From positions 186,001 through 250,000 of the forward strand of contig NZ_JAZHBO010000002.1 of NCBI RefSeq assembly GCF_036541335.1: a stretch of 64,000 nt of DNA, read 5' to 3'. How positions within the stretch are numbered: position 1 is the stretch's first letter; the number at the start of each line of letters is the position of its first letter. This stretch comes from Aquilutibacter rugosus. GTDB taxonomy: Bacteria; Pseudomonadota; Gammaproteobacteria; Xanthomonadales; Xanthomonadaceae. Of the stretch, positions 49,285 through 59,274 are shown piece after piece. The notes under the pieces are model-generated. The model saw only the letters and a program-made list of their open reading frames with translations. It did no database searches and was not told the origin of the DNA. Made by a program: the position numbers and the translations under genes.

Positions 49285-50787
49285 ATGACTGCTCCTACAC
49301 GTACCACCGCATTGGCGTTGGCGCTCGCCATGATTTTGCCTGTCGCCTGCAGTGCACAGCCCTCCGAACCCATCGCCAAGCCGGCCAACGCGGCCGCTCC
49401 GCTGGTCACCGGTCTGCCGGACTTTACACGTCTGGTGCAGCAGGTCTCGCCGGCTGTGGTGAGCATCAACGCAGAGATTACGGCGCGCCCCGCGCAGCAA
49501 ATGCCCAATCAGGAAGTACCCGAAATCTTCCGTCGCTTCTTTGGCGACCAGCTGCCGCCGGGGATGTTCGGTAATGCCCCGGAGAGCCGCGATCGCATGC
49601 CTTCGGCCCGTGGTGTGTCCATGGGTACCGGCTTCTTCGTCTCGCGCGACGGGTACCTGCTGACCAATGCCCACGTGGTCAATGGTGCCGGCAAGGTCAC
49701 CGTTAAATTGGCAGACCGCCGTGAACTGCCGGCCAAAGTCGTTGGTGCCGATGAACGCTCGGACGTGGCACTGCTAAAGGTCGAGGGCAATGACCTGCCG
49801 TTCCTGCAGCTGGCTGATTCCGCCGGCGTCAAAGCCGGTCAGTGGGTGGTAGCCATCGGTTCACCGTTCGGTCTCGAGCAGTCGGTGACTGCGGGCGTCG
49901 TGTCGGCCGTCGGTCGCAATACGCAATTTGCAGAAAATCAGTACGTGCCGTTTATCCAGACCGATGTGGCAATTAACCGCGGCAACTCGGGCGGTCCCTT
50001 GCTCAATGTGGCCGGTCAGGTGGTCGGCATCAACTCGCAGATCTTCTCCAATAGCGGTGGCTATATGGGCGTGAGCTTTGCGATTCCGATTGATGTGGCC
50101 ATGAATGCGGCCGAACAGCTGCGCAGCACCGGTCGCGTGGCGCGTGGTCAACTCGGCGTACGCATCCAGCCGCTCGATGCCGATCAGCTCGCCGCCCTGA
50201 AACTCAGCAAGGCTCAAGGCGCACTGGTCGCCGATGTCGAGCCGGGCAGTGCAGGGGCCAAGGCCGGTCTGTTGCCGCTCGATGTGATCACCGCCGTGAA
50301 CGGTCAGCAAGTTGGCGATGCCGCTGCCTTGCCGGCCATCATCGGCGGCATGCGTCCGGGTGCCCAGGTCCGTCTCGATATCATCCGCGACGGCAAGCCG
50401 CGCCAGCTCAATGCCACCTTGAGCGAGCTGGTTTCGCCTGGTGAGCGTACCGGCGCCACCAATGGCGCAACCGGTTCCAAGGGGGCAACGGCGCCTTCGA
50501 GTGGGAACCGTCTGGGCGTGATCGCCGACGATCTGCCGGCCGGGTTCCGTGAGCGCAATGGGATTCCGTCCAATCAGGGTGTCGGCGTGGTTCGCGTCGT
50601 GGGGCAATCGGCGGCCGATGCGGGCCTGTCCGGCGGCGACATCGTGCTCATGGTTGGTCGTGAGAACGTCGCTTCGGTAGCGGCGCTGAACAAGGCGCTG
50701 GCGGCCTATGGCAAGGGCGAGACGGTCATGGTGCGCGTCCTTAGCCCGCGTGCTGGCAGTCGCTTTGTCGCCATCACTCTGGATTAA
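49285..50787 (+). CDS. mucD: DegP/MucD-like periplasmic serine protease
   Basis: A 500-residue HtrA protease. Signal peptide to about residue 24; triad His130 (LLTNAHVV), Asp160 (RSDVALLK) and Ser235 (GNSGGPLL); then two PDZ domains (QLGVRIQPLD and RLGVIADDLP onward). It degrades misfolded envelope proteins, and its position in the rpoE operon gives it the MucD role of damping the stress response. A Q-linker of Gly/Thr/Ser separates the PDZ domains. Confidence 0.93.
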   Translation: MTAPTRTTALALALAMILPVACSAQPSEPIAKPANAAAPLVTGLPDFTRLVQQVSPAVVSINAEITARPAQQMPNQEVPEIFRRFFGDQLPPGMFGNAPESRDRMPSARGVSMGTGFFVSRDGYLLTNAHVVNGAGKVTVKLADRRELPAKVVGADERSDVALLKVEGNDLPFLQLADSAGVKAGQWVVAIGSPFGLEQSVTAGVVSAVGRNTQFAENQYVPFIQTDVAINRGNSGGPLLNVAGQVVGINSQIFSNSGGYMGVSFAIPIDVAMNAAEQLRSTGRVARGQLGVRIQPLDADQLAALKLSKAQGALVADVEPGSAGAKAGLLPLDVITAVNGQQVGDAAALPAIIGGMRPGAQVRLDIIRDGKPRQLNATLSELVSPGERTGATNGATGSKGATAPSSGNRLGVIADDLPAGFRERNGIPSNQGVGVVRVVGQSAADAGLSGGDIVLMVGRENVASVAALNKALAAYGKGETVMVRVLSPRAGSRFVAITLD

Positions 50788-50830
50788 GCCCTGTGACGGG
50801 TGTCGGGCGCGCTGCCCGGCACCTGTCAGG
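50788..50830 (+). terminator. Imperfect hairpin after mucD
   Basis: CCTGTGACGGGTGTCGGGC pairs imperfectly with GCCCGGCACCTGTCAGG around a 5-base loop; no T run follows. Read-through to lepA is possible. Confidence 0.45.
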
Positions 50831-50850
50831 GCCGGGGTAGGTGGCGGATA

Positions 50851-50859
50851 TGCGATAAT
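50851..50859 (+). promoter_or_regulatory. Extended -10 element before lepA
   Basis: TGCGATAAT (TGn plus GATAAT), about 50 bases before lepA, with no -35 box. Confidence 0.4.
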
Positions 50860-50911
50860 TGACCGTTTCCTAAGGCCCTTTCTGGCGCACTGACGTCAGG
50901 CTCACTCCCGC

Positions 50912-52705
50912 ATGCAGCAAATTCGAAATTTCTCCATCATTGCCCACGTTGACCACGGTAAATCGACCTTGGCCGACCGCATCATTCAACTATGCGGGGG
51001 CCTGCAGGACCGTGAGATGGAGGCGCAGGTGCTGGACTCCAATCCAATTGAGCGCGAGCGGGGCATCACCATCAAGTCGCAATCGGTGTCGCTGCCGTAC
51101 ACCGCGCGCAATGGTCAGACCTACTTTCTGAACTTCATTGACACGCCGGGCCACGTCGACTTCTCCTACGAGGTCTCGCGTTCGCTGGCCGCCTGTGAGG
51201 GCGCTCTGCTTGTGGTCGATGCCGCTCAAGGTGTCGAGGCGCAATCCGTTGCCAACTGCTACACGGCAGTGGAACAGGGCCTCGAGGTGGTGCCCGTTCT
51301 CAACAAGATCGATTTGCCCACGGCCGATATCGAGCGCGCCAAGGAAGAAATCGAATCCGTTATCGGTATTGATGCCGAAGACGCCGTCGCCATTTCCGCC
51401 AAGACCGGACTGAATGTGGTCGAGGTGCTTGAGGCGATCGTGCATCGGATTCCGCCGCCGCAACCGCGCGATACCGACAAGCTGCAAGCACTGATCATTG
51501 ACTCGTGGTTCGATAACTACCTGGGTGTGGTGTCGCTGGTGCGCGTCATGCAAGGGCAGATCAAACCCGGTGACAAGCTGCTGGTCATGAGCACCGGTCG
51601 TACTCATCAGGTTGATCATGTCGGCGTGTTCACGCCCAAGCGCAAGGTCCTTGATGCCCTGCGTGCCGGCGAAGTGGGTTGGGTTACGGCTTCGATCAAG
51701 GACGTGCACGGTGCACCGGTGGGCGATACGCTGACACTGGCTTCCGATCCCGCGACCTCGCCGTTGCCCGGTTTCCAGGAAATGCAGCCGCGCGTGTTCG
51801 CCGGCCTGTTCCCGGTCGATGCCGAGGATTACCCGGATCTGCGTGAGGCACTCGAAAAACTACGCCTTAACGATGCCGCGCTGCGTTTTGAGCCCGAAAG
51901 CTCCGAGGCGATGGGCTTTGGTTTCCGCTGCGGCTTCCTGGGCATGCTGCACATGGAGATCGTGCAAGAACGTCTGGAACGCGAATACAACCTCAACCTG
52001 ATCACCACCGCACCGACGGTGATCTACGAGGTGCTCAAGACCGACGGCACCATTCTCCCCATGGATAACCCGGCCAAGTTACCGCCGGTCAACATGGTCG
52101 AAGAGATCCGCGAACCCATCATTCGCGCCAACATCCTGACACCGCCCGATTACGTCGGTGCCGTTATCAAGCTGTGCGAAGAAAAGCGCGGCGTCCAGGT
52201 CGGCATCACCTACATGTCCTCGCAAGTGCAGATCAGCTACGAACTGCCGATGGCCGAAGTGGTGCTCGACTTCTTCGACAAGCTCAAGTCCGTCTCGCGC
52301 GGTTACGCCTCGCTTGACTATGACTTTGTGCGATTTGAGCCGGGTCCGTTCGTCCGAGTGGATATTCTGATCAACGGCGAAAAAGTCGATGCCCTGTCCC
52401 TCATCGTGCACCGCTCGCAAGCCGACCGTCGTGGTCGGGATCTGTGCGACCGGATGAAGGATCTCATTCCGCGGCAGATGTTCGATGTCGCGATTCAGGC
52501 CGCCATCGGTGCGCAGGTGATTGCCCGTACCACCGTCAAGGCGCTGCGTAAGAACGTGCTGGCCAAGTGCTACGGCGGCGACATTACCCGTAAAAAGAAA
52601 CTGCTTGAAAAGCAGAAAGAGGGTAAGAAGCGCATGAAGCAGGTCGGTCGCGTCGAAATCCCGCAGGAGGCCTTCCTGGCCGTCCTGAATATGGACAGCA
52701 AATAA
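50912..52705 (+). CDS. lepA: Elongation factor 4 (LepA)
   Basis: A 597-residue translational GTPase: AHVDHGKST (G1), RERGITIKSQ (G2), DTPGHVDF (G3), NKIDLP (G4), and the LepA-specific C-terminal domain ending KKLLEKQKEGKKRMKQVGRVEIPQEAFLAVL. It assists ribosome biogenesis or back-translocation under stress. It begins the lepA-lepB-rnc-era-recO run. Confidence 0.96.
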   Translation: MQQIRNFSIIAHVDHGKSTLADRIIQLCGGLQDREMEAQVLDSNPIERERGITIKSQSVSLPYTARNGQTYFLNFIDTPGHVDFSYEVSRSLAACEGALLVVDAAQGVEAQSVANCYTAVEQGLEVVPVLNKIDLPTADIERAKEEIESVIGIDAEDAVAISAKTGLNVVEVLEAIVHRIPPPQPRDTDKLQALIIDSWFDNYLGVVSLVRVMQGQIKPGDKLLVMSTGRTHQVDHVGVFTPKRKVLDALRAGEVGWVTASIKDVHGAPVGDTLTLASDPATSPLPGFQEMQPRVFAGLFPVDAEDYPDLREALEKLRLNDAALRFEPESSEAMGFGFRCGFLGMLHMEIVQERLEREYNLNLITTAPTVIYEVLKTDGTILPMDNPAKLPPVNMVEEIREPIIRANILTPPDYVGAVIKLCEEKRGVQVGITYMSSQVQISYELPMAEVVLDFFDKLKSVSRGYASLDYDFVRFEPGPFVRVDILINGEKVDALSLIVHRSQADRRGRDLCDRMKDLIPRQMFDVAIQAAIGAQVIARTTVKALRKNVLAKCYGGDITRKKKLLEKQKEGKKRMKQVGRVEIPQEAFLAVLNMDSK

Positions 52706-52723
52706 TTATTTAGGAACGATCTG

Positions 52724-53515
52724 ATGATCTGGTTCGAAAAAATTCTGGTCACTGTCACGCTGCTCAGCGGTCTGATCTGGCTGCTGGACAAGCTGGTGTT
52801 GCGTAAGCAGCGCGGCGAGCCCAACGAGTTGACCGGTGAAAATCCGGAGCCGTGGTATGTGGATTACGCCAAGGCCTTCTTCCCGGTACTGCTGGTAATT
52901 CTGGTGGTCCGCAGCTTTATCGTGGAGCCGTTCAAGATTCCATCGAACTCGATGATGCCGACGTTGCTCACCGGCGATTTCATCTTCGTCAATAAATTCA
53001 AGTACGGTTTGCGTCTGCCGATCACCAACAAAAAGTTCGTGACACTGGCTGAGCCGCAGCGCGGTGACGTGGTCGTGTTCCGTCCGCCGCACAAGCCGAA
53101 TGAAGACTGGATCAAGCGGGTTGTGGGTCTGCCGGGCGATCGCATTGCTTACAAGGACACGGTGCTGACGATCAACGGCAAGCCGATGGCGTATAAGGAG
53201 CTGGGTCCGTATCAGGCCTTCGGTTCCGGTATGCCGGTCAACGGCTGGGATGAAAAGATCGAGAATCTCGGAGGTGTGGAGCACCCCATCCTCGAGGCTC
53301 CCATGCCGCCGGGCGTGGACCCGGGTAATGGCGAATGGGTTGTGCCGGCCGGTCACTACTTTGTGATGGGCGATGACCGCGACAACAGCGAAGACACCCG
53401 TTTTTGGCAAGGACAGTTCCTGCCGGAGAGCAATCTGCGCGGCAAGGCCATGCGGATCTTCTTTAACTGGGATGGCGGTTTGAACACCGACCGCTTCTTT
53501 AAGGCGATTCCGTAA
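52724..53515 (+). CDS. lepB: Signal peptidase I
   Basis: A 263-residue protease with two N-terminal helices (about 5-23 and 52-68). The catalytic Ser76 is in IPSNSMMPTL and the general-base Lys131 in DWIKRVVGLPGD; the box E motif GDDRDNSEDTRFW is intact. It removes signal peptides at the outer face of the inner membrane. 18 bases after lepA, the classical pairing. Confidence 0.95.
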   Translation: MIWFEKILVTVTLLSGLIWLLDKLVLRKQRGEPNELTGENPEPWYVDYAKAFFPVLLVILVVRSFIVEPFKIPSNSMMPTLLTGDFIFVNKFKYGLRLPITNKKFVTLAEPQRGDVVVFRPPHKPNEDWIKRVVGLPGDRIAYKDTVLTINGKPMAYKELGPYQAFGSGMPVNGWDEKIENLGGVEHPILEAPMPPGVDPGNGEWVVPAGHYFVMGDDRDNSEDTRFWQGQFLPESNLRGKAMRIFFNWDGGLNTDRFFKAIP

Positions 53516-53518
53516 GGC

Positions 53519-54187
53519 ATGGCTAACGCATTGCGCCTGGCGCATACCTTTCGCGACGGCGAGCTGTTGCAGAAGGCTTTACGTCATCGCAGTGCCGGGG
53601 CGCCGCACAACGAGCGCTTTGAATTCCTGGGTGATGCCTTGCTCAACGCGATCATTGCGCAGGAGCTGTTCAGGCGTTTTCCAAAAGCAGATGAAGGCGC
53701 CCTGACGCGCGCTCGCGCAGAACTGGTGCGGGAATCGGCTCTGGCCGGCGTGGCGCAGACCATCGATCTGGCCGGCCATCTGCAGTTGGGCCCGGGCGAA
53801 TTGAAGTCCGGCGGCCACCGACGGGCCTCCATTCAGGCCGATGCCGTCGAAGCGATCATTGCAGCGGTGTTCCTGGACAGTGATATGGCGACGGCGCATG
53901 CCTTCGTGCTGCATTACTGGGAGCCGTTGCTGCAGGCGCTGCCGCCGATCTCCAAGATCGTGAAAGACCCCAAGACGCGCCTACAGGAACTGCTGCAGGG
54001 CCGCGGTCACGAGGTTCCAACCTACGAGCTGGCCGGTGAAACCGGGCCGGATCACGCGCGCGAATTCTCCGTGCGCTGCATCATCCCTCAGTTCAGTATC
54101 GAAACGCAGGGCGAGGCCTCATCGCGCCGCGCCGCCGAACAAATCGCTGCCGACATGGCGCTAACGCGCCTGCTCGAACGCCTGTAA
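53519..54187 (+). CDS. rnc: Ribonuclease III
   Basis: A 222-residue dsRNA endonuclease: signature NERFEFLGDALLNAII, the second metal site DAVEAIIAAVFLD and a C-terminal dsRNA-binding domain (DPKTRLQELLQGRGHEVPTYEL). It processes rRNA precursors. Three bases after lepB. Confidence 0.95.
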   Translation: MANALRLAHTFRDGELLQKALRHRSAGAPHNERFEFLGDALLNAIIAQELFRRFPKADEGALTRARAELVRESALAGVAQTIDLAGHLQLGPGELKSGGHRRASIQADAVEAIIAAVFLDSDMATAHAFVLHYWEPLLQALPPISKIVKDPKTRLQELLQGRGHEVPTYELAGETGPDHAREFSVRCIIPQFSIETQGEASSRRAAEQIAADMALTRLLERL

Positions 54188-54203
54188 CTATAATCAGACC
54201 TAT

Positions 54204-55112
54204 ATGAATACAACTCCCTTTCGTGCCGGCCATGTGGCCGTCATTGGCCGTCCCAACGTCGGCAAGTCCACACTGACCAATGCACTGGTCGGCGCGCATG
54301 TGGCCATCGTGTCACCGCGGCCGCAGACCACTCGCCATCGTCTGATCGGTATCGCCTCGTATTCCGAGGGCCAGATCGTCATGGTCGATACCCCGGGCTT
54401 GCACCGTGATTTCGGCTCGGCCAACGCCACCGCCATGCACAAGTGGATGAATAAGGCGGCCCGTGGCGCTCTCGATGGCGTGGATGCGGCCTTGCTGGTC
54501 GTTCGCGCCGGTCAATGGGAAGAGGCCGACGAGTATGCATACCAGGCGCTGCAACGCGAAAGCCTGCCGGTGATGCTGGTGATCAACCAGGTCGATCGCA
54601 TCGTCGATAAGGACCAGCTGCTGCCTTACGTGGCCGAGGTTACTAAGGATCGCGAGTTCGCCGCTGTGGCGCTCATCTCGGCGCTTAAGCGCAAAGGTCT
54701 GAAGGAGCTGACACGCGACATCCTCAAGCTGCTGCCGGAACAGGAAGCGATCTATCCGGAAGACGAAATCACCGACAAGTCGCAGCGCTTTCTGGCGGCC
54801 GAAATGGTCCGCGAGCAGGTCATGCGCCAGTTGGGTGAGGAGTTGCCGTACGCCACCACGGTCGAAATCGAATCGTTTGAAGTCGACGGCACCATGCTGC
54901 GCATCGGCGCTGTGATCTGGGTCGAACGCAACGGTCAGAAGGCCATCGTGATTGGCAAGGGTGGCGAGCGCCTTCGTGATATCGGTACGCAGGCACGTCT
55001 GCAGATGGAGCGTCTGTTTGGCACTAAGGTTTTCCTGCAGACTTGGGTTCGCGTGCGCGAAGGCTGGTCCGGTGACGAACGCGCCCTGCGGGCGTTTGGC
55101 TATCACGATTGA
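54204..55112 (+). CDS. era: GTPase Era
   Basis: A 302-residue ribosome-assembly GTPase: GRPNVGKST, SPRPQTTRHR, VDTPGLH, NQVD and SALKRKG, followed by a KH domain with the conserved VIGKGGERLRDIG. It binds the 3' end of 16S rRNA. The rnc-era order is conserved across proteobacteria. Confidence 0.96.
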   Translation: MNTTPFRAGHVAVIGRPNVGKSTLTNALVGAHVAIVSPRPQTTRHRLIGIASYSEGQIVMVDTPGLHRDFGSANATAMHKWMNKAARGALDGVDAALLVVRAGQWEEADEYAYQALQRESLPVMLVINQVDRIVDKDQLLPYVAEVTKDREFAAVALISALKRKGLKELTRDILKLLPEQEAIYPEDEITDKSQRFLAAEMVREQVMRQLGEELPYATTVEIESFEVDGTMLRIGAVIWVERNGQKAIVIGKGGERLRDIGTQARLQMERLFGTKVFLQTWVRVREGWSGDERALRAFGYHD

Positions 55113-55855
55113 AGATCAGCGACGAGCCGGCCTTCGTTCTGCATGCCCGAGCGTGGCGTGAGAGCAGCCTGCTGGTCGAAGTGCTATCCGCAAACCATGG
55201 CCGCATCGGCATGGTGGCACGTGGGGTGCAGAGTCCTAACAGGCAGGCCTTAAGAGCGGCGTTGCAGCCGCTGCAGTGGCTACGGTTGGATCTGGACTGG
55301 CGCGGTGAGCTGGCGCGGCTGATTCAGGCCGAAGCGGTGGATGTCGCCCCGCGTCTCAGCGGTGATGCCGTGCTTAGCGGCTTTTATCTCAACGAGCTGA
55401 CCATGCGTCTGGTTCCGCGTGGGGAGCCGCAGCCCAATCTGTTTCTGGCCTATGCGCAGACCCGTCAGCGTCTGGCCGATCCTGAGCAGTCGCTGGCTTG
55501 GACCTTACGGCGCTTTGAACGCGACCTGCTGGATGCGATCGGCGTCGGGTTTCCATGGCATCTCGATCGCGATGGTGAGCCCCTGGATCCGGCCGCACGC
55601 TACGTGGTGGATGTTGAGCAGGGCGCCATCAAAGTGTTAACAGAACGGACTGCCGAGGAGCGCCGTTTCAGTCCCTCGGGCCGGGCCTTACTCAGCTTGG
55701 CCGCCGACGAACTCCCCACCGAGGAGGATCTGCAGTCATTGCGGATTCCGATGCGCGTCCTGTTGCAGCATCACTTGGGTGCCAGAGGTCTGAAATCATG
55801 GGATATGCAGCGCTTAATGCGGCGTGGGTCGAAAGCGTCCGGTGTGCGACAATAA
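55109..55855 (+). CDS. recO: DNA repair protein RecO
   Basis: A 248-residue protein with the OB-fold start (EPAFVLHARAWRESSLLVEVLSANHGRIGMVARG) and a helical C-terminal domain. It starts at TTG 55109, overlapping the era stop; no ATG fits the conserved N-terminus. The zinc-type cysteines are absent, as in many proteobacterial RecO proteins. It acts with RecR on SSB-coated DNA. Confidence 0.9.
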   Translation: MKISDEPAFVLHARAWRESSLLVEVLSANHGRIGMVARGVQSPNRQALRAALQPLQWLRLDLDWRGELARLIQAEAVDVAPRLSGDAVLSGFYLNELTMRLVPRGEPQPNLFLAYAQTRQRLADPEQSLAWTLRRFERDLLDAIGVGFPWHLDRDGEPLDPAARYVVDVEQGAIKVLTERTAEERRFSPSGRALLSLAADELPTEEDLQSLRIPMRVLLQHHLGARGLKSWDMQRLMRRGSKASGVRQ

Positions 55856-55886
55856 GAGGCCGTTTGCTACTGTAAGTGTCTGAATT

Positions 55887-57206
55887 TTGGCGCGTTTTGA
55901 CCTGACTCCTTTTGAACTAGAAATCACCGGCATGACCCATGACGGCAAGGGCGTCGCCCGCCGTCCCGAAGGCAAAGCCGTGTTTGTCACCGGCGCGTTG
56001 CCCGGCGAGCGCATCATGGCGCAACAGACCAACAGGAATCGCAACTTTGACGAGGCCAAGTGCGTAGAAGTACTGCAGGCATCACCGGATCGAGTGGAGC
56101 CGCGTTGTCCGCATTTCGGTCTGTGCTCGGGTTGCACCTTGCAGCACCTGCGTCCTGATGCTCAGATTCTTGCCAAGCAGGAAGTGCTGTTCGACAACCT
56201 GCGCCGCATCGGCCACGTGCAGGAACAGACACGTCTGCCGCCTCTGATTGCCGATCTCTGGAACTATCGCCGTAAGGGCCGTTTCAGTGTGCGTCGCGTC
56301 GAGAAGAAGGACAAGACGCTGGTCGGCTTCCGTGAGTTGCAGGACTCGCGCTTCGTCGCGGAAATCCATACTTGCGATACCGTGCTGCCGAGCATCAGTG
56401 CTCTGATTGCACCCTTGCAGCAACTGATCGACGGCCTGCAAGGTCGCCGTGACATTCCGCAAGTCGAGTTCTGCGCCGGTGACCGCGCGTTGGCACTGAC
56501 CGTGCGTCATCTGCAGCCCCTGTCGTCAGACGACCGCCAGGCCTGGATTGATTTTGCGAAGACGCATTCGGTATCCGTGTTCCTGCAAGCGGCAGGACCG
56601 ACTAGTGTCACGGCCTTGTATCCCGATGAGACCGATCTGAGCTTTGATTTGCCGGCTTACAACGTTAGCCTGAAGTTCAAGCCGCTGGACTTTATCCAGG
56701 TCAATGCCCGCCTCAACGAGAAAATGATTGAGCGTGCATTGGAGCTGCTCGATCTGCAGCCCGACGACCGTGTGCTCGATCTGTTCTGCGGTCTGGGCAA
56801 TTTCACCTTGCCCTTGGCCACCAAAGTCTCCGAGGTCGTTGGTGTCGAGGGCGATGCCATCCTGGTCGAAGGCGGCCGCGCCAATGCCGCTCACAACGGT
56901 CTGGAAAATGCGCACTTCCATGTCGCCAATCTGGCCGAAGACATGCGTCACCATCCGTGGATGAAACAGCGCTTCAACAAGCTGCTGTTGGATCCGCCAC
57001 GTTCGGGCGCTGATTTCTGTCTGACCCAGTTGGATCTGAGTTCCTTTGATCGCATCGTCTACGTGAGCTGTCACCCCGCTTCACTGGCACGCGATGCCGG
57101 TTATCTCGTCACCGAAAAGGGCTGGAAGCTCAAGACCGCCGGTGTGATGGACATGTTCCCGCACACGGGTCACGTGGAATCCATTGCCCTGTTTGAACGG
57201 AATTAA
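55887..57206 (+). CDS. rlmD: 23S rRNA (uracil-1939-C5) methyltransferase RlmD
   Basis: A 439-residue enzyme. TRAM domain at the N-terminus (GMTHDGKGVARRPEGKAVFVTGALPGE), 4Fe-4S cysteines in CPHFGLCSGC plus a later TCDTV, AdoMet motif VLDLFCGLGNFTLPLA, and the catalytic pair in DPPRSGA and YVSCHPASLARD. TTG 55887 gives the family N-terminus. Confidence 0.9.
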   Translation: MARFDLTPFELEITGMTHDGKGVARRPEGKAVFVTGALPGERIMAQQTNRNRNFDEAKCVEVLQASPDRVEPRCPHFGLCSGCTLQHLRPDAQILAKQEVLFDNLRRIGHVQEQTRLPPLIADLWNYRRKGRFSVRRVEKKDKTLVGFRELQDSRFVAEIHTCDTVLPSISALIAPLQQLIDGLQGRRDIPQVEFCAGDRALALTVRHLQPLSSDDRQAWIDFAKTHSVSVFLQAAGPTSVTALYPDETDLSFDLPAYNVSLKFKPLDFIQVNARLNEKMIERALELLDLQPDDRVLDLFCGLGNFTLPLATKVSEVVGVEGDAILVEGGRANAAHNGLENAHFHVANLAEDMRHHPWMKQRFNKLLLDPPRSGADFCLTQLDLSSFDRIVYVSCHPASLARDAGYLVTEKGWKLKTAGVMDMFPHTGHVESIALFERN

Positions 57207-57208
57207 GC

Positions 57209-57742
57209 ATGGGCATCGAAATCGAGCGCAAATTTCTGGTGAACGGCACGGCGTGGCAAGCACGCGTTACGCGTCAGATCCGCATGGCGCAGGCCTATCT
57301 AAACGATCTGCAAATGGTCGAGTCGGGTGCCTTGCGCTCTTCGGTGCGGGTGCGGATCGAAGACGACCGTGCCTTCCTCAATATCAAATCGGCGCAGCGC
57401 GGTGCGGCTCGGCAGGAGTTCGAATATGAAATTCCCTGCAGCGATGCACGTGACTTGCTCAAGTTGTGTGTTGGTGGTGTCGTCGAAAAAACGCGTCACT
57501 GGGTAGAGCACGATGGCTTTCGCTGGGAGATTGATGAGTTCGGCGGCGACAACGCCGGACTGATCGTGGCCGAGATTGAACTGCCGAGCGAGGACACCGC
57601 CTTCGATTTGCCCGAATGGGCAGGGGTCGAAGTGACGCAGCATCTTCGTTATTACAACCTGGCCCTGGCCGAATATCCGTTTCGTCAATGGACGGAGCAG
57701 GAGCGCTCCGGTCCGCAAATTGGAGCAGTAGACGCATGCTGA
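57209..57742 (+). CDS. CYTH-domain phosphohydrolase
   Basis: A 177-residue CYTH protein: GIEIERKFLV carries the ExExK signature and later strands supply charged residues lining the triphosphate tunnel (RVRIEDDRAFLNIK, WEIDEF, AEIELPSE). Bacterial homologues act as inorganic tripolyphosphatases. Two bases after rlmD and overlapping nagZ by 7 bases. Confidence 0.88.
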   Translation: MGIEIERKFLVNGTAWQARVTRQIRMAQAYLNDLQMVESGALRSSVRVRIEDDRAFLNIKSAQRGAARQEFEYEIPCSDARDLLKLCVGGVVEKTRHWVEHDGFRWEIDEFGGDNAGLIVAEIELPSEDTAFDLPEWAGVEVTQHLRYYNLALAEYPFRQWTEQERSGPQIGAVDAC

Positions 57743-58716
57743 TTATTGGCGTCGCCGGAACCGAACTCACCGCGCAGGAGCGCGAGTGGCTGCAGCATCC
57801 CGCCTGCGGTGGTGTAATTCTGTTCGCCAGAAACTTTGCATCGCGCGATCAGGTCATTGAGCTGACGCGTGCGATTCGTGAAGCAGCGCCGCAGCCGCAA
57901 CTGATCTGTGTCGATCAGGAAGGCGGACGCGTACAGCGCTTCCGCGAGGGCTTTAGTGCACTGCCACCGCTCGAAGTGTTTGCCACACGCCCCGACGATA
58001 CAGAGGCAGCGGCCAACCACGCTTGGCTGATGGCATCTGAGATTCGTGCGCTTGGCATGGATTTGAGTTTTGCACCGGTGTTGGATTTGGGACGTGGCAA
58101 TCGCGCTATCGGCAATCGCGCGTTTTCAGCCGATCCGCAGGTCATTGCACGCCTCGGCACTGCATATATCAAAGGCCTGCACCGCGCTGACATGGCCGCA
58201 ACAATCAAGCACTTTCCGGGTCACGGTTCCGTGCTTGAAGATACGCACTTCGATACCGCCGTCGATTCGCGCACGTACCGGGAGATTCGTGAACTGGACA
58301 TGGTGCCGTTCGCGGAGGCGATTCGAAACGGTGCCGATGCTGTCATGATGGCGCACGTGATCTATCCGCAAGTCTCCGAAGATCCGGCGGGCTACAGCGT
58401 CCACTGGATCCGCGACATTCTGCGCGGGGAGCTTGGCTTTAAGGGCGTCGTGTTTTCCGATGACATCGGCATGGCTGCCGCGCATTCCACGGGCGGGGTC
58501 GCATCGCGCATCCACGCGCATCTCGATGCCGGTTGCGATGTCGTCCTGGTCTGCCATCCCGAACTGGTACCCGAGGCGCTCACGGCCATGCAAGGCCGTA
58601 CCCTGCAGCCCGAAGTCCTGCAACCCTTGCTGCGATCGGCCGAGCCGCACTGGCATGATCTCACCGCATCCAAGTCCTATCAGGACATCCGCCAACTAGT
58701 GGAATCACTGGCATGA
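57736..58716 (+). CDS. nagZ: Beta-N-acetylhexosaminidase NagZ
   Basis: A 326-residue GH3 enzyme of peptidoglycan recycling that removes GlcNAc from anhydromuropeptides. Conserved: GVILFARNF, DQEGGRVQR, KHFPGHGSVLEDTH (with the catalytic His on a mobile loop) and the nucleophile in VVFSDDIGM. ATG 57736 begins the conserved LIIGVAG. Confidence 0.93.
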   Translation: MLIIGVAGTELTAQEREWLQHPACGGVILFARNFASRDQVIELTRAIREAAPQPQLICVDQEGGRVQRFREGFSALPPLEVFATRPDDTEAAANHAWLMASEIRALGMDLSFAPVLDLGRGNRAIGNRAFSADPQVIARLGTAYIKGLHRADMAATIKHFPGHGSVLEDTHFDTAVDSRTYREIRELDMVPFAEAIRNGADAVMMAHVIYPQVSEDPAGYSVHWIRDILRGELGFKGVVFSDDIGMAAAHSTGGVASRIHAHLDAGCDVVLVCHPELVPEALTAMQGRTLQPEVLQPLLRSAEPHWHDLTASKSYQDIRQLVESLA

Positions 58717-59270
58717 ACAATCAGCACCCCTTGCGCGATGCTTTACCCCGTTCGGAAATCGTCGTGGATCGCGACACCATTCACGCCGGCATTCAGCGCA
58801 TCGCCGAACAGATCGTCAATGACTATCAGGACGAAGTGCCAATCATGCTGACGGTTCTGCATGGCGGTCTGCCGTTTGCGGCCTTTCTGTCGATGGCCGT
58901 TGGTGATCTGGGCCTCGATATGCGCTTCGACTATGTGCATGCCACCCGTTATCGCGGTGAAACCCGCGGCAGCGATCTTGTGTGGAAGGCCAAGCCGACC
59001 GCCGACGTGGCCGGCCGTCGTGTCTTACTGACCGATGACATTCTCGATGAGGGTCTGACCTTGCTGGCCGTGCGCGACTGGCTGCTGGAGCAGGGCGCCA
59101 AGGATGTTCGCATTGCCGCATTGTCGGTCAAGAACCACGATCGCGCCGTGCCCGGTCTCAAGGCCGACTACATTGCTGTCGAAGTGCCGGATCGCTACGT
59201 ATTCGGTTTCGGCATGGATTACTATGAGCAGGGCCGGAATTTGCCGGACATCTGGGCACTGAAGGACTGA
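58713..59270 (+). CDS. hpt: Hypoxanthine-guanine phosphoribosyltransferase
   Basis: A 185-residue purine salvage enzyme: the PRPP loop VLLTDDILDEGLTL, MLTVLHGGLPFAAFL as the substrate loop, and DYIAVEVPDRYVFGFGMDY near the C-terminus. Overlaps nagZ by ATGA; cooperates with the following phosphorylase, whose product hypoxanthine is its substrate. Confidence 0.9.
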   Translation: MNNQHPLRDALPRSEIVVDRDTIHAGIQRIAEQIVNDYQDEVPIMLTVLHGGLPFAAFLSMAVGDLGLDMRFDYVHATRYRGETRGSDLVWKAKPTADVAGRRVLLTDDILDEGLTLLAVRDWLLEQGAKDVRIAALSVKNHDRAVPGLKADYIAVEVPDRYVFGFGMDYYEQGRNLPDIWALKD

Positions 59271-59274
59271 GCGC